64,000 nt of DNA from Candidatus Schmidhempelia bombi str. Bimp (GTDB lineage: Bacteria; Pseudomonadota; Gammaproteobacteria; Enterobacterales; Orbaceae). The stretch lies in contig NZ_AWGA01000006.1 in assembly GCF_000471645.3 (NCBI RefSeq), forward strand, positions 1 through 64,000, read 5' to 3'. Numbering within the stretch: position 1 is the stretch's first letter; each line of letters starts with the position of its first letter. Both the position numbers and the translations under genes were made by a program. The notes under the pieces are model-generated. The model was not told the origin of the DNA. It saw only the letters and a list, made by a program, of their open reading frames with translations, and made no database searches. Below are positions 30,473 to 41,502 of this stretch, one piece after another.

Positions 30473-30518
30473 TAGTAAAAATAAGTGATTAAACTTTGTG
30501 GACAATGAGGAGTAAATA

Positions 30519-30965
30519 ATGGCTTATAAACATATATTAGTTGCAGTTGATTTATCACCTGAAAGCAATATCCTCGTAGAGAAAGCGGTATCAATGGCTA
30601 AACCCTATAATGCCGAGGTTTCTCTTATTCATGTTGGTATTAACTACTCAGATCTCTATACTGGTCTTATTGATATTAATATGAGTGATATGAAAGAACG
30701 TATTAGTGAAGATGCCCATACTGCCCTTAAGAAATTAGCACAAGAAGCAAATTATCCAATCGCCCATACCCTATCGGGTAATGGTGAATTTGGACAAGTA
30801 TTGATCGATGCCATTCAGCATTATCACGTTGATTTAGTGGTATGTGGACATCATCAAGATTTCTGGAGTAAATTGATGTCGTCAGCGCGTCAATTGATTA
30901 ATACTACCCATATTGATACGCTCATTGTACCACTGAAAGATGATGATGAAAAAAAGCAGGAATAA
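30519..30965 (+). CDS. uspA: Universal stress protein A
   Basis: A 148-residue UspA protein beginning [20 protein letters not shown], with later conserved segments [13 protein letters not shown] and a TLIVPL C-terminal strand. UspA is a small cytoplasmic dimer induced by growth arrest. Like E. coli UspA it lacks the full ATP-binding G-2x-G-9x-G motif. GAGGAG lies 7 nt before the ATG. It probably shares a transcript with pitA and is followed by a palindromic terminator. Confidence 0.95.
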   Translation: MAYKHILVAVDLSPESNILVEKAVSMAKPYNAEVSLIHVGINYSDLYTGLIDINMSDMKERISEDAHTALKKLAQEANYPIAHTLSGNGEFGQVLIDAIQHYHVDLVVCGHHQDFWSKLMSSARQLINTTHIDTLIVPLKDDDEKKQE

Positions 30966-31048
30966 AACAGTAACACGGTTTTAACATGTGTTTTATTATT
31001 TTCATTCAATCATCAACATGATCACAGTAAATTACCCTTGGAAAAGTT

Positions 31049-31078
31049 AGTCCCTTATTTAAATAAGGGACTTTTTTA
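31049..31078 (+). terminator. Terminator after uspA
   Basis: Perfect 24-bp palindrome (AGTCCCTTATTT with its complement, 31049-31072) and a run of six T. It sits between convergent uspA and ptrA and may act in both directions. Confidence 0.85.
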
Positions 31079-31096
31079 TTTTACCGAAAAATGGAA

Positions 31097-33985
31097 TTAT
31101 TTTTCATCAGTTAATAACGCTTGCTGTAAACTAGAAGCATTAGCATAGTGCATAAAATCAGCCAAAGATTGAGTCTCATGAACATCCTTATCTTTACCAA
31201 TGATACTCGAGGCTAATACTAAGCCGTCTTTGTCAAGTACAGTATCTTGATAGAATTGAATTAATTGTGCTGGTGTTACACGTTTTAGCTGTTTAATTAA
31301 TTTTTGCCTTGAATCAAAACTAAATGTTGATTTCATAAAGTCAACTAAATAGCGTTCCATTTCTTCATCTAACGTTTGAGGCGGCTGTTGCAATTCACTA
31401 ATCAGCCCTTGTTTATATTGTTCAAATTCAGTTTCATTTAAGGCTTTTAATCGCGCTAATGCGGTAGGATAAAAAGCGGTATAACGTTGATATAAATAGC
31501 TAGGATCATATTGGTTACTTTGAATTAGAAAAGCGAGCCCATACGATTGCCCAATATTGACTGAGAAGTTAAATACCGCATAGCCTAGTTGTTCCTCACT
31601 ACGCAACTGTTGATAAAACCATGGCGCAATAATTTTTGCTAGTAGGGTACTGTTCGCTTTGCTGATCATCTCATCATTTTCGCGGGATAAATAGATCATC
31701 GCTAAGGCATTATCGGTACTTGCCGCCTGTTGCTCAAGTTGAGCTTGACGCTGTTTGGTTATCTGTATTGGTTTAATTGGTGTAAAAGTATAATGCTGTT
31801 CACCTTGTGGTTTAACGCTAGTATATAAATCAGCTAACGTTTTCTTACTGACATTACCAATAGCCAATAAATACGGTACGGCATGATTTAATAAACGGTT
31901 ACGATATTGCAAAATATCCTCAGCCGTAATGGCAGATAGATATTGACGACGTGTTGCTCTTTCACTATAAGGTATCTGATTAAGTGCTTGTAATGGCTGT
32001 ATCGCTAATGAATAACTGTTAACGTTGTCTGCTGAACTTAGTTGCTGTAAATACCATGATTTAGCTAATACGACATCCTCATCAGTAATGGTTAAAGTTT
32101 GATAGATTTTAAACATTGCTATCAACATATCAGGTAAGTGTTGACTAAACCCCACCGCACTTAACGTTAATCCGTCATTTAAACCGCTATTTAAATTGAT
32201 ACCCGCGACACCCGCTTGAAAACTAAGCTGTGCCATGGCTCGCCCCGCTAAATAGTTTAATAAATGCGCATTAACCTTATCTTTAGCCTCCTCTAAAATA
32301 TGATTTTGGCGTAATGATAATACTATTCCTGCCTTTGGCTCATTAGCAAAATAACGGCTAGCAAACTGGATAATATTTCCTTGTGGATTAAATGGCGGTA
32401 TATCTGAACTGATTTGCGAAGAATCGAGCAAAGAGAAATCATCAGCAATAAAAGGATTGGTCACAGGTAGATGAAATTGCCAGCTATCGTCATGTTGCCA
32501 ACGCTGTTTTTGTTGTGACGTAAAATCACTAATCTGATAAGGTGCCTGAATGAAATACGCTTCCTTATCATAATGTTGATTTGGCGTAATAACCCAAATT
32601 CTGGCGTTATCAGGGACTAGTTGACTTAATCGATCCTGAATGGCTTTTTTATCAAATTGATTAGCAATATAATCGGCATTTAAGATATGATTAAGAGGAT
32701 AAGTTAACATTTGATCAACTAACCATTCAACATAGCTCATATCTCTTGAAACGTTCTGGTATTTAAAATCTAACGCAAGAACGCGTTTAATTTCATCGTA
32801 ATACTCCGATTTAATCCCTTGTTGCTGTAATAGCCGAATGTAGTTAAATACGGCGGAGACCACTTCATCCTTCTTAACTAAACCTTGTTCCGTTAAATCG
32901 ATAGCAATTGTGAATAATCCACTATTACCATAGCGGTTAGGATGAGTAAAACTAGTGATACTATCAATTAAACCTTGTTTTTGCAAAGTATCCGCTAAAG
33001 TACCTTGGCTACGATGACTGATTAGGTAACTAATATACTCATCACTTTTTTTAGCAAACTGATCCAAATTATTTTCTATGGGAAATTGTAAATACAATAA
33101 CCGTTTTGGTTGTGCTGGCTCCAGACGAATCAACTTACCGGTTTCATTTGCGGTAATTGCTGGTTCATTTATCGGGTCAACCGAGGCGTGATGGTTAGTA
33201 ATCCGACCAAAGGAGGCCACGGCCATATCCGCTAATTCCGTCAGTGATAATTGTCCATAAATCACACCTACCATTAAATTAGCTGAATAGTAGCGTTGAT
33301 AAAAAGTAACGAGTGCATCGTGTAACAGACTATCAGGCTTATTACTTAACGTTTCTAGGTTGCCACCAAAAAATTTAGCCGATGGGTGGTTCTGATTGAT
33401 CGTTTCTGAGTCAACCTGACTGATTCGAAATCCATCACGAGAACGCGCTAAGGTCATTTCCGCATTGACGGCGTTACGTTCTTTATCCGCATAATGCGCA
33501 TCAAGTAGCGGAAAAGCAATCGCATCGGATAAACGATCTAACGCTTCGGATAAAGCACTATTTTCTATTTCAAAATAGAAGGCGGTACGATAGGCAGCGG
33601 TGCTGGCATTATATTTTCCCGCATGTTTACTAAGAAATTCTGAAAATCCATCAGGCTCAGGAAAATGGGTTGATCCCATTAGTACCATATGTTCGGTATA
33701 ATGGGCTAATCCCTGTTGATTAATAGGGTCTTGTAATGACCCCGCAGGCAATCCTAATGCGCCTAATGATTTGACCGCCTCTGGATCAGAAACCAATAAG
33801 ACCGTCATTTGATTAGCTAATTTTATTGCTTGATATTGTCGCTGATCGCGTTCACTTTTTGATATCGTATCTGGTAGCATCTGATAGCTTAGTCCTTTTG
33901 CGTTTACTGATGAAACAAAAAAGGCCATTACCTGTGCAATCATCCATAATAGCCACATTCCTTTTATTCTTGGTAGGGTTATCAT
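31097..33985 (-). CDS. ptrA: Protease III (pitrilysin), M16 metallopeptidase
   Basis: A 962-residue M16 zinc protease, the same length as E. coli PtrA. The inverted zinc motif HxxEH is H95-Y-T-E98-H99 (GLAHYTEHMVLMGS), with E176 in NAVNAEMTLARSRDG as the third ligand. A C-terminal QLRSEEQLGYAVF segment is typical of the family. The signal peptide (about residues 1-29) and AAGGAAC Shine-Dalgarno support the ATG at 33985 rather than the longer frame from 34048. It degrades small peptides in the periplasm. It is monocistronic, without the recBCD neighbours it has in E. coli. Confidence 0.95.
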   Translation of the reverse strand: MITLPRIKGMWLLWMIAQVMAFFVSSVNAKGLSYQMLPDTISKSERDQRQYQAIKLANQMTVLLVSDPEAVKSLGALGLPAGSLQDPINQQGLAHYTEHMVLMGSTHFPEPDGFSEFLSKHAGKYNASTAAYRTAFYFEIENSALSEALDRLSDAIAFPLLDAHYADKERNAVNAEMTLARSRDGFRISQVDSETINQNHPSAKFFGGNLETLSNKPDSLLHDALVTFYQRYYSANLMVGVIYGQLSLTELADMAVASFGRITNHHASVDPINEPAITANETGKLIRLEPAQPKRLLYLQFPIENNLDQFAKKSDEYISYLISHRSQGTLADTLQKQGLIDSITSFTHPNRYGNSGLFTIAIDLTEQGLVKKDEVVSAVFNYIRLLQQQGIKSEYYDEIKRVLALDFKYQNVSRDMSYVEWLVDQMLTYPLNHILNADYIANQFDKKAIQDRLSQLVPDNARIWVITPNQHYDKEAYFIQAPYQISDFTSQQKQRWQHDDSWQFHLPVTNPFIADDFSLLDSSQISSDIPPFNPQGNIIQFASRYFANEPKAGIVLSLRQNHILEEAKDKVNAHLLNYLAGRAMAQLSFQAGVAGINLNSGLNDGLTLSAVGFSQHLPDMLIAMFKIYQTLTITDEDVVLAKSWYLQQLSSADNVNSYSLAIQPLQALNQIPYSERATRRQYLSAITAEDILQYRNRLLNHAVPYLLAIGNVSKKTLADLYTSVKPQGEQHYTFTPIKPIQITKQRQAQLEQQAASTDNALAMIYLSRENDEMISKANSTLLAKIIAPWFYQQLRSEEQLGYAVFNFSVNIGQSYGLAFLIQSNQYDPSYLYQRYTAFYPTALARLKALNETEFEQYKQGLISELQQPPQTLDEEMERYLVDFMKSTFSFDSRQKLIKQLKRVTPAQLIQFYQDTVLDKDGLVLASSIIGKDKDVHETQSLADFMHYANASSLQQALLTDEK

Positions 33986-34204
33986 ATTTACGTTCCTTTT
34001 AACTATTATCTTGCCAGCCATATTATATGGCGAATCCTCTACAATCATAATAGTACATGATGGGATTTACGCAACGTAATTGATTATCTATCCATCCCAA
34101 AAAAGGCTTTAGACATTATGCGATTAAAAAACATTTTAGTAACGCGTTTTAGTCATAAGAAAATATTAAGAAAGGTAAAATTTATACCTAGTTAGAAAAA
34201 CATA

Positions 34205-34240
34205 ACGACCTCCTTTTTTGACAAAAAAAAGTAAGGTCGT
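34205..34240 (-). terminator. Probable terminator after prfC
   Basis: ACGACC at 34205-34210 pairs with GGTCGT at 34235-34240. The interior A-tract and T-tract extend the stem with small mismatches. It lies 17 bp beyond the prfC stop. Confidence 0.5.
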
Positions 34241-34256
34241 CAGCATTAATCACTCA

Positions 34257-35849
34257 TTAGTGTTCACGTGTTTTTCTAAACATAACGTCAGGATAACGTT
34301 CTTGGGTAAGATTTAAATTAACCATACTTGGCGCAATATAAGAGAGATTATCGCCGCCATCCAGTGCTAAATTTTGTTCACATTTACGTTTAAATTCTTC
34401 AAATTTTTTCACGTCGTCACATTCGACCCAACGCGCAGTCGTAACATTAACTGGCTCGTATACAGCTTCTACATTGTATTCCGTTTTTAATCTAGCTACG
34501 ACGACATCAAATTGGAGTACACCCACCGCACCAACAATAAGATCATTGTTAATCAATGGTCTGAATACTTGTACTGCGCCTTCTTCTGATAACTGTACTA
34601 AGCCTTTTAGTAATTGCTTCTGTTTTAAAGGATCGCGTAAACGAATACGACGGAAAAGTTCGGGGGCAAAGTTAGGAATACCCGTAAACTTCATCTCTTC
34701 GCCTTGAGTAAAAGTATCGCCGATTTGAATGGTACCGTGATTATGTAAACCAATAATATCACCCGCGTAGGCTTGCTCAACATGTTCACGATCACCAGCC
34801 ATAAAGGTTAATGCATCGGCAATGGCGACATCTTTACCAATCCTAACATGACGTAATTTCATCCCTTTGTCATATTTCCCAGAAACAATACGCATAAAGG
34901 CGACACGGTCACGATGTTTCGGATCCATATTAGCTTGGATTTTGAAAACAAATCCACTAAATTTTTCTTCGTTAGCGGTCACTTCTCGCTTATCTGTCAT
35001 TCGTGGCTGTGGTGCAGGCGCCCATTCCACAAGCCCATCTAACATATGATCCACACCAAAGTTACCCAATGCCGTACCAAAGAAAACGGGAGTTAATTCA
35101 CCAGATAAAAACGCATCTAGGTCAAATTCTGTTGAGGCACCATTTACCAATTCAAGCTCATCACGTAGTTGCTGAGCAAGATCTTCACCAATTGCGACAT
35201 CTAAATCAGGGTTATGTAAACCTTGGATAACCCGTACTTCCTGAATAGTATGGCCTTTCCCTGATTGATAAAGATAGGTTTCATCCTTATAAATATGGTA
35301 AACCCCCTTAAATAACTTACCACAACCGATCGGCCACGTAATTGGTGCACATAAAATATTTAGCTCACTTTCGACTTCATCCAACAATTCCATTGGATCG
35401 CGAATATCACGGTCTAACTTATTCATAAAGGTAAGAATCGGGGTATCACGTAAACGGGTAACTTCCATTAATTTACGTGTTCTATCCTCAACCCCTTTAG
35501 CGGCATCAATCACCATTAAACAGCAATCAACCGCCGTTAAAGTACGGTAGGTGTCTTCCGAGAAATCCTCATGCCCTGGGGTATCGAGTAAATTAACTAG
35601 ACAATTACCATAAGGAAACTGCATGACTGAGGTAGTGATAGAAATACCACGTTGTTTTTCCATTTCCATCCAGTCAGACTTCGCGTGCTGCGCATTAGCA
35701 CCACGGCCTTTCACCGTCCCAGCAGTTTGGATGGCTTGTCCAAACAGCAACACTTTTTCTGTAATGGTGGTTTTACCTGCATCGGGGTGGGAAATAATAG
35801 CAAACGTGCGGCGTGTGGCAACTTCAGCTAAATAATGTTGATCTGTCAT
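34257..35849 (-). CDS. prfC: Peptide chain release factor 3
   Basis: A 530-residue translational GTPase, essentially the E. coli RF3 length (529). The G1 loop is [10 protein letters not shown]3 is DTPGHEDF and G4 is NKLD, followed by the RF3-type domains 2 and 3. It binds the ribosome after peptide release and recycles RF1/RF2. It is monocistronic. Confidence 0.97.
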   Translation of the reverse strand: MTDQHYLAEVATRRTFAIISHPDAGKTTITEKVLLFGQAIQTAGTVKGRGANAQHAKSDWMEMEKQRGISITTSVMQFPYGNCLVNLLDTPGHEDFSEDTYRTLTAVDCCLMVIDAAKGVEDRTRKLMEVTRLRDTPILTFMNKLDRDIRDPMELLDEVESELNILCAPITWPIGCGKLFKGVYHIYKDETYLYQSGKGHTIQEVRVIQGLHNPDLDVAIGEDLAQQLRDELELVNGASTEFDLDAFLSGELTPVFFGTALGNFGVDHMLDGLVEWAPAPQPRMTDKREVTANEEKFSGFVFKIQANMDPKHRDRVAFMRIVSGKYDKGMKLRHVRIGKDVAIADALTFMAGDREHVEQAYAGDIIGLHNHGTIQIGDTFTQGEEMKFTGIPNFAPELFRRIRLRDPLKQKQLLKGLVQLSEEGAVQVFRPLINNDLIVGAVGVLQFDVVVARLKTEYNVEAVYEPVNVTTARWVECDDVKKFEEFKRKCEQNLALDGGDNLSYIAPSMVNLNLTQERYPDVMFRKTREH

Positions 35850-35992
35850 AATAAGTAAGTGTCATAATAAATCAAAATAATGGTTAATTTTAACAGATAA
35901 TTGGTTAAATAGATATGTTAAAAATAGGCATCATTTTAATTTCTATAAATAAATCAAATGGTTATAATTTATTGATTTATTTATAGAATTTT

Positions 35993-36964
35993 TCAATTTT
36001 CTCTACTTACATAGTGTAAAGCGGTTTCAACCACATCAATACCGGCCCCTGGTTTATGCGCGTTTTCACTTAAATAACGACGCCACTGCTTGGCCCCTTT
36101 ACGCCCATTAAAAAGCCCTAACGTATGACGCATAATATGATTCAATTGCGTACCTTGTGTTAATTCTTGTTCAATATAAGGATAGAGTTGCCTAATCGCC
36201 GCAACCGGATCAATAATTGACGTATTCGCACCAAAAATGTGCTGATCAATTTGAGTGACTAAAAACGGATTTTGATAAGCTTCACGCCCAACCATCACCC
36301 CATCGACATAATTTAAATGCGTTTTAATTTCCTCTATGGTTTTTATGCCACCATTAATCGCTACGGTTAATTGTGGATAATCTTTTTTTATTTGATAAAC
36401 TCGAGGGTAATCAAGCGGCGGAATATCACGATTCTCTTTTGGACTTAATCCAGATAACCAAGCTTTGCGTGCATGAATCACAAATGTTTGTGTATATGGG
36501 AGCACCGTTTCGATAAATTGACATAAAAATTCATAGCTATCCTCATTATCAATACCAATACGTGTTTTCACGGTAACAGGAATATCCACCACCTCACGCA
36601 TAGCTGCAATGCTACGGGCCACCAATTCTGCATTTGCCATTAAACAAGCACCAAACATACCATTTTGTACACGATCGGAAGGGCATCCAACATTAAGGTT
36701 AATCTCATCATAGCCACGCTGCATTGCCAGTTTTGCACATTTCGCTAAAGCCACAGGATCACTTCCCCCTAACTGCAAACAGACTGGATGCTCTTGCTCA
36801 TTAAAGGCTAAATAATCCCCTTTCCCATATAAGATGGCACCTGTCGTTACCATTTCGGTGTAAAGTAAGGCTTGCTGGCTTAATAGACGATGAAAATAGC
36901 GACAATGCCGATCGGTCCAATCAAGCATAGGAGCAACGGAAAATTTATTAAGGGTTGAATTCAT
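35993..36964 (-). CDS. dusA: tRNA-dihydrouridine synthase A
   Basis: A 323-residue flavoenzyme with the Dus TIM-barrel signatures: [16 protein letters not shown] at the FMN site, [22 protein letters not shown] with the catalytic cysteine of [34 protein letters not shown] and INGGIKT. DusA reduces uridines 20/20a in the D-loop of tRNA using NADPH. The HARKAWL and NRDIPPL segments distinguish DusA from DusB and DusC. It stands alone. Confidence 0.96.
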   Translation of the reverse strand: MNSTLNKFSVAPMLDWTDRHCRYFHRLLSQQALLYTEMVTTGAILYGKGDYLAFNEQEHPVCLQLGGSDPVALAKCAKLAMQRGYDEINLNVGCPSDRVQNGMFGACLMANAELVARSIAAMREVVDIPVTVKTRIGIDNEDSYEFLCQFIETVLPYTQTFVIHARKAWLSGLSPKENRDIPPLDYPRVYQIKKDYPQLTVAINGGIKTIEEIKTHLNYVDGVMVGREAYQNPFLVTQIDQHIFGANTSIIDPVAAIRQLYPYIEQELTQGTQLNHIMRHTLGLFNGRKGAKQWRRYLSENAHKPGAGIDVVETALHYVSREN

Positions 36965-37289
36965 TGATACACCGGTGTTTATAAGGATTGCTGTTGAATT
37001 TAGATAAATAGTATTTTTGCTTAATCTTTTGCTACTTTGATATATTTTTTATTATCAGGTTCCCAAGCATATCGGACAAAACCAAATAAGGTAAAAATCT
37101 ATGACTGATTATATCATAGAGAAACAAGTTCGTGCAGATGTGGTATGTCCACACTTTTTAGTACTAAAAAGATAAGGTCATAGATTCATTTTATATTCAA
37201 TGGATGATTCTTGCCATATTTTAAACTTTTGCTCGTTATTATTTTATATTTTATCTCTAATCAAAAATTCATCAGTAACAATCTTATTT

Positions 37290-37320
37290 ATAGCCAACAA
37301 ATATTGTTTGTTGGCTATTT
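37290..37320. repeat. Hairpin with a 12-bp perfect stem
   Basis: ATAGCCAACAAA (37290-37301) pairs with TTTGTTGGCTAT (37307-37318) around a 5-nt loop. Only a short T-run follows, so terminator function is uncertain. Confidence 0.6.
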
Positions 37321-37356
37321 AATCAGCCATTCTTAAAAAGTTAGTTACTGGTTATC

Positions 37357-37400
37357 TATCACTACCATATAGTAACTGTACTACACTATAGGTAGTGATA
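37357..37400 (-). terminator. Long hairpin downstream of mscM
   Basis: TATCACTACC (37357-37366) pairs with GGTAGTGATA (37391-37400), and inner TATAGT pairs with ACTATA. It lies 28 bp past the mscM stop. The T-tract is weak; a role in 3' end formation or stability is inferred. Confidence 0.45.
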
Positions 37401-37428
37401 TCCGATCTATTATTGATAATTATTTATC

Positions 37429-38682
37429 CTATTTCGATAAGGATAAACCTAACGATCTTACATCATCACCACTCGGTGCTTGGTAAATACGTAAGTCAAA
37501 TTCAGAAATAATCGCAAAAATATGGTCAAAAATATCTGATTGGGTATTTTCATAGGCAGTCCATACCGTGGTATTGGTAAAACAATAAATTTCTAATGGA
37601 ATACCGCTACTGGTAGACGGTCGCTGACGAACCATTAATGTCATTTGTGGATTAATACCAGGATGGATACGCAAATACGATTCAAGATACGCTCTAAAGG
37701 TCCCTAGGTTGGTTAAGCGTCGACCATTTATAGGGTGAGATAAATCAATATTGTGTGTTTGATTATAAGCAGTGACTTCTTCTACTTTCTTTTCAATATA
37801 TGGTGTTAATAGGTACGCTTGTTGTAAGCTAGCTTGTTGTTGTTCTGTTAAAAAATGAACACTGGTACTATCAACATAAATACAACGTTTAATTCGCCGC
37901 CCACCAGATTCTCGCATCCCTTGCCAGTTGATAAATGAATCAGAAATTAACGCATAGGCAGGAATAGATGTAATGGTCTTATCCCAATTTTGAACTTTTA
38001 CCGTAGTCAATGAAATATCAATAACATCACCATCCGCCCCATATTTTGGCATTTCTAACCAATCACCAATACTTAGCATATCATTCGTTGATAATTGAAT
38101 CCCCGCAGCAAGACCTAATAAGGAATCTTTGAATACTAACATGAGAACCGCGGTCATTGCTCCCAGTCCACTGATCAGTAATGTTGGCGATTCATCAATT
38201 AATAAGGAGATAATAATAATTGTACCAAAAATAGCGGTAATAATTTTTAAACTCTGATGAAATCCTCGTATAGGTAATCGTTTAACAATACCATTTTTTT
38301 TACACGCTTCTAGCCAAACATCCAATAAGGCAAAGAAAGTTAACATGGCAAATATAATAATTAAAATATAACTACCGACTTTAAGAATATGGCTATAAAT
38401 GGAATCAGAATTAAGCATCAATTTTTCTAAAAGAAAGATTAACAAACCTTGTAACATTAATACCACTTTTTTGAATATCTTATGTTCCATAAAAATAGGT
38501 AGCCAGCCATAAGTAAAGTGTTGTTGGCAATAATTGGTTAAGTTTCTTAATAAAAATCGATGAATCAAAAGATGTATACTAAAAGCGATACCAATAATGA
38601 ACAAAAAGATAATAATGGTTGCCAACAAATTGGCCGATGGAATACCAGAACTTAAGAACAGCTGCGTAAGATAATCTTGCAT
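37429..38682 (-). CDS. ybdG: Mechanosensitive channel of miniature conductance (YbdG/MscM)
   Basis: A 417-residue MscS-superfamily protein (E. coli YbdG has 415). Five hydrophobic helices fill roughly residues 15-190. The pore-lining region and beta domain follow, with SGLGAMTAVLMLVFKDSLLG and IGDWLEMPKYGADGDVIDIS, both close to YbdG. The C-terminal cytoplasmic domain is complete. It releases solutes on mild hypoosmotic shock. It is monocistronic. Confidence 0.93.
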   Translation of the reverse strand: MQDYLTQLFLSSGIPSANLLATIIIFLFIIGIAFSIHLLIHRFLLRNLTNYCQQHFTYGWLPIFMEHKIFKKVVLMLQGLLIFLLEKLMLNSDSIYSHILKVGSYILIIIFAMLTFFALLDVWLEACKKNGIVKRLPIRGFHQSLKIITAIFGTIIIISLLIDESPTLLISGLGAMTAVLMLVFKDSLLGLAAGIQLSTNDMLSIGDWLEMPKYGADGDVIDISLTTVKVQNWDKTITSIPAYALISDSFINWQGMRESGGRRIKRCIYVDSTSVHFLTEQQQASLQQAYLLTPYIEKKVEEVTAYNQTHNIDLSHPINGRRLTNLGTFRAYLESYLRIHPGINPQMTLMVRQRPSTSSGIPLEIYCFTNTTVWTAYENTQSDIFDHIFAIISEFDLRIYQAPSGDDVRSLGLSLSK

Positions 38683-39254
38683 TTTTATTTCCCAACTATT
38701 GATTATTATTCTACTAGGATAAGCAAACAGCAGATAATGATAACTTATTGATGATACTGTTTTTCAAATCAGCATTTAACGTTATTAATCATTAAATGCT
38801 ATAACATTATCCTGATAAAAATGTTCATTTTAACATAATGAAATAACGTTTTTTTAACACTTTTTATGGGTTAAGTTAAATAGCAAAGCGCTTTAATTTT
38901 AACTGTGGTTAAAGAGAGAAAAAACCAATTTAGTTGGTATGATTTGGGGCAATTAAGCCAAAGTATTGGGTAAGTAAAACCTAATTTTAAACCAAAAGAT
39001 TATAGATATGCTAACTTTTTTAGCTTAATTACCCGTACTCATTTAGTTGTGTTTAATCAATGCAATGATCAGGGAAAACTAAGCATAACAAATAACATTA
39101 AGGGGTAAAACTATCCTACTAAAATCGTCTATAATCCTATTAATCCAATAAAATTCGACCATCGAGCAATAAGCAAAATAAGTATGAATTCATCGCTTAC
39201 TTTACTTATTACTCTAGTCTCTATATCCAAATAACCTTATCTAGATTCTTTTAA
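38683..39254. other. Intergenic region between ybdG and bamE
   Basis: 572 bp. The ybdG promoter should lie at its left end. A plus-strand pseudogene fragment occupies 38905-39108. Nothing else is recognisable. Confidence 0.5.
38905..39108 (+). pseudogene. LOTUS/OST-HTH-like domain remnant
   Basis: The plus-strand frame reads VVKERKNQFSWYDLGQLSQ, then an in-frame TAA at 38971-38973, then KPNFKPKDYRYANFFSLIT and LVVFNQCNDQGKLSI, ending in TAA at 39106-39108. The pattern (a W-DLGQ helix, then P-F-P-DYRY--F--LI, then a terminal strand) resembles the OST-HTH/LOTUS RNA-binding domain found at the C terminus of NYN-nuclease proteins. The N-terminal part is missing and a stop interrupts the domain, so the gene is dead. 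Confidence 0.45.
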
Positions 39255-39593
39255 TTAGTTATGTGGAAGGGTATCGGATTTGATATCAATCAATACATCC
39301 GAGTTATTAAAGGTTAAGGTATATGTCGTTTGATTTACATGTCCATGGTGTGGATTTTCACGAAGAACGTAGTACCAAACATTATCGCCAAATGCCGATT
39401 TTAACATCGGGGTTCCCATAATGTATAGAACTTGCTGTTTTGTTTGACCTACCTGTAATTTACTGGTTTCTGTTTCGGTCATATAATTGCCTTGATTAAT
39501 ATCAGGTCGATAAATAATATACTCAAAAAATGAACATCCACTCAGAAAGACAGTTGTTAAAGTTGCAACTATAAGGTATTTACTAAAACGCAT
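39255..39593 (-). CDS. bamE: Outer membrane assembly lipoprotein BamE
   Basis: A 112-residue lipoprotein with a signal peptide ending in the lipobox LSGC and a SmpA/OmlA domain (YRPDINQGNYM, VGQTKQQVLYIMGTPML, DNVWYYVLRE). BamE stabilises the BAM complex that inserts outer-membrane beta-barrels. It lies 71 bp downstream of recN in the conserved nadK-recN-bamE order. Confidence 0.95.
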   Translation of the reverse strand: MRFSKYLIVATLTTVFLSGCSFFEYIIYRPDINQGNYMTETETSKLQVGQTKQQVLYIMGTPMLKSAFGDNVWYYVLRENPHHGHVNQTTYTLTFNNSDVLIDIKSDTLPHN

Positions 39594-39664
39594 ATATTTA
39601 ATCCATTTTCATTATATTAAAATGTATTAGTTTATTATCGCTGATATTTACATTATTCGCTAGC

Positions 39665-41335
39665 TTAAAAAGCAATATCAACAAATAACTCTTTCGCATT
39701 AGCTAGGGTATTATCGGTAATTTTATTCCCACCTAATAATCTAGCGAGTTCTGCTACTCGTCCCTCCTTATCAAGTGGGCACATAGTGGTGGTGGTTTGT
39801 TGATCATCACTATGTTTTGCGACAAAGAAGTGTTGATTGGCATTACCGGCAACTTGTGGCAGATGAGTAACGGTAATAACTTGCGTCGACTGACCCAATT
39901 CACGCAATAAATTACCCACTTTAGCCGCGGTTGGACCGCTGATCCCAACATCAATTTCATCAAAGATAAGGACTGGCATTTCAATTTTTTTAGCCGTTAA
40001 TACTTGAATTGCCAAAGCAATACGAGAGAGTTCACCACCGGAAGCTATTTTAGCAATTGGTTGTAATGGTTGTCCTGGATTCGTCGTTACCATAAAAATA
40101 ACACTATCCCCCCCATCTTCATGAAGATTTTGTTCGTCATAAACAATATCAATGTTAAATTGACCATGTGTCATTGATAATTCACGCATGCTTTGCGTAA
40201 TTGCTTTTGCTAATGTTTTAGCTGTTTTAATGCGTTTTTCATGTAATTTTTTAGCTAAGATCAATGCCTGTTGGTAGCTGGTATCAATATTCATTTGTAA
40301 TTGGCTACTTTGTTGATCGAAATGTTGGTAGTTGGATAACTCTGCCAATTTTTCTTGATAAAATGCCGGTAATTGTTGGGGAGCAATATTATGCTTACGT
40401 GCTAATGCGATCTGTTTTGATAGTCTTTTTTCCAGTGCGGCAATATAAGCCGGATCAAGTTCCCTATTTTCGGCATAATGACGTAGTTCATGACTCGCTT
40501 CAGCAATTTGAATTGCCGCTTCATCTAACATGGTGAATACATCAACAAAATGAGGATCTAACGCGATTAAATCTTGTACTCGATTTTTGGCTTGATTTAA
40601 GGTCGACAGAACATTGTATTCATCTTGCTCTGCGAGTAACATAGCCGTTTGTTGGCTTAAGGTAATTAATTGCTCACTATTCGATAAACGACGATACTCT
40701 TCGTCAATCTTCTCAAATTCGCCTTCTTGAGGCGCGAATTCATTTAACTCTTTTAATTGATACTGTAGTAGTTGTAAATATGATTCACGTTCCTGTCGTT
40801 GTTTTTCATGCAATGCAAAGGTTTGACAAGCAGCTTTCCAACGTTGATATTGGAGGCGCATATCGCGCAATAGGCTTGTTTCCCCCATGTAATGATTTAA
40901 TAAAGCCTGTTGATGTTCAGATTTCATTAATAGTTGGTGTTCATGTTGTCCGTGGATCTGAATCAGTTTTTGACCTAATTCGCGTAATTGCGCTATCGGT
41001 ACCGCACTGCCATTGATAAACGCTCGGGATCGCCCATCACTATTAATGACTCGACGTAAAATACATTCATTGCCATCATTTAATTGATTTTCACGTAACC
41101 AAGCGGAGGCGGTCGGTGTGTCATTCAATAAAAAATGAGCCGTAATGTCAGCACGCTCAGCACCGAAACGAACCACAGTTGAATCTGCTCGTAATCCTAG
41201 ACATAAACCTAACGCATCAATAGCAATTGATTTACCTGCGCCAGTTTCTCCCGTTATAGCGGTCATACCTTGCGCAAATTCGATGGTTAGTTTATCAACA
41301 ATAGCAAAATTATTAATCGTTAATTGCGTTATCAT
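39665..41335 (-). CDS. recN: DNA repair protein RecN
   Basis: A 556-residue SMC-like ATPase. It has Walker [10 protein letters not shown] near residue 30, long coiled-coil segments in the middle, and C-terminal signature and Walker B motifs [15 protein letters not shown] and [14 protein letters not shown]. RecN holds broken DNA ends together during RecA-dependent double-strand-break repair and is SOS-induced in E. coli; I did not find a clear LexA box upstream. It sits between nadK and bamE. Confidence 0.96.
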   Translation of the reverse strand: MITQLTINNFAIVDKLTIEFAQGMTAITGETGAGKSIAIDALGLCLGLRADSTVVRFGAERADITAHFLLNDTPTASAWLRENQLNDGNECILRRVINSDGRSRAFINGSAVPIAQLRELGQKLIQIHGQHEHQLLMKSEHQQALLNHYMGETSLLRDMRLQYQRWKAACQTFALHEKQRQERESYLQLLQYQLKELNEFAPQEGEFEKIDEEYRRLSNSEQLITLSQQTAMLLAEQDEYNVLSTLNQAKNRVQDLIALDPHFVDVFTMLDEAAIQIAEASHELRHYAENRELDPAYIAALEKRLSKQIALARKHNIAPQQLPAFYQEKLAELSNYQHFDQQSSQLQMNIDTSYQQALILAKKLHEKRIKTAKTLAKAITQSMRELSMTHGQFNIDIVYDEQNLHEDGGDSVIFMVTTNPGQPLQPIAKIASGGELSRIALAIQVLTAKKIEMPVLIFDEIDVGISGPTAAKVGNLLRELGQSTQVITVTHLPQVAGNANQHFFVAKHSDDQQTTTTMCPLDKEGRVAELARLLGGNKITDNTLANAKELFVDIAF

Positions 41336-41502
41336 ACTGATTACCTATCTATTTTTTGCTCATTATAAGTTAACACTGTAAATAAATACAGTGTTAAATG
41401 GCAAAATTATGGTTATTTGTAATGAGTGCAAATGGGGATTAGTTTGGGCACAAAGTAAGAAATTCGTCGTTTATAATCTATCTCATTAGAGCAAACTATT
41501 GG

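Larger units (their letters stand above)
36965..37428. other. Gene-poor intergenic region rich in hairpins
   Basis: 464 bp without a convincing gene. It contains an 18-bp palindrome at 37154-37171 (CTTTTTAGTACTAAAAAG), an inverted repeat at 37290-37318 and a long hairpin at 37357-37400 next to mscM. A short minus-strand open stretch near 37020-37095 ([14 protein letters not shown] before a stop) may be an old gene tail but is too short to call. Confidence 0.5.

Noticed and set aside
33986..34048. Longer N terminus for ptrA
   Set aside because: The signal peptide and AAGGAAC site place the start at 33985, giving exactly the E. coli length.
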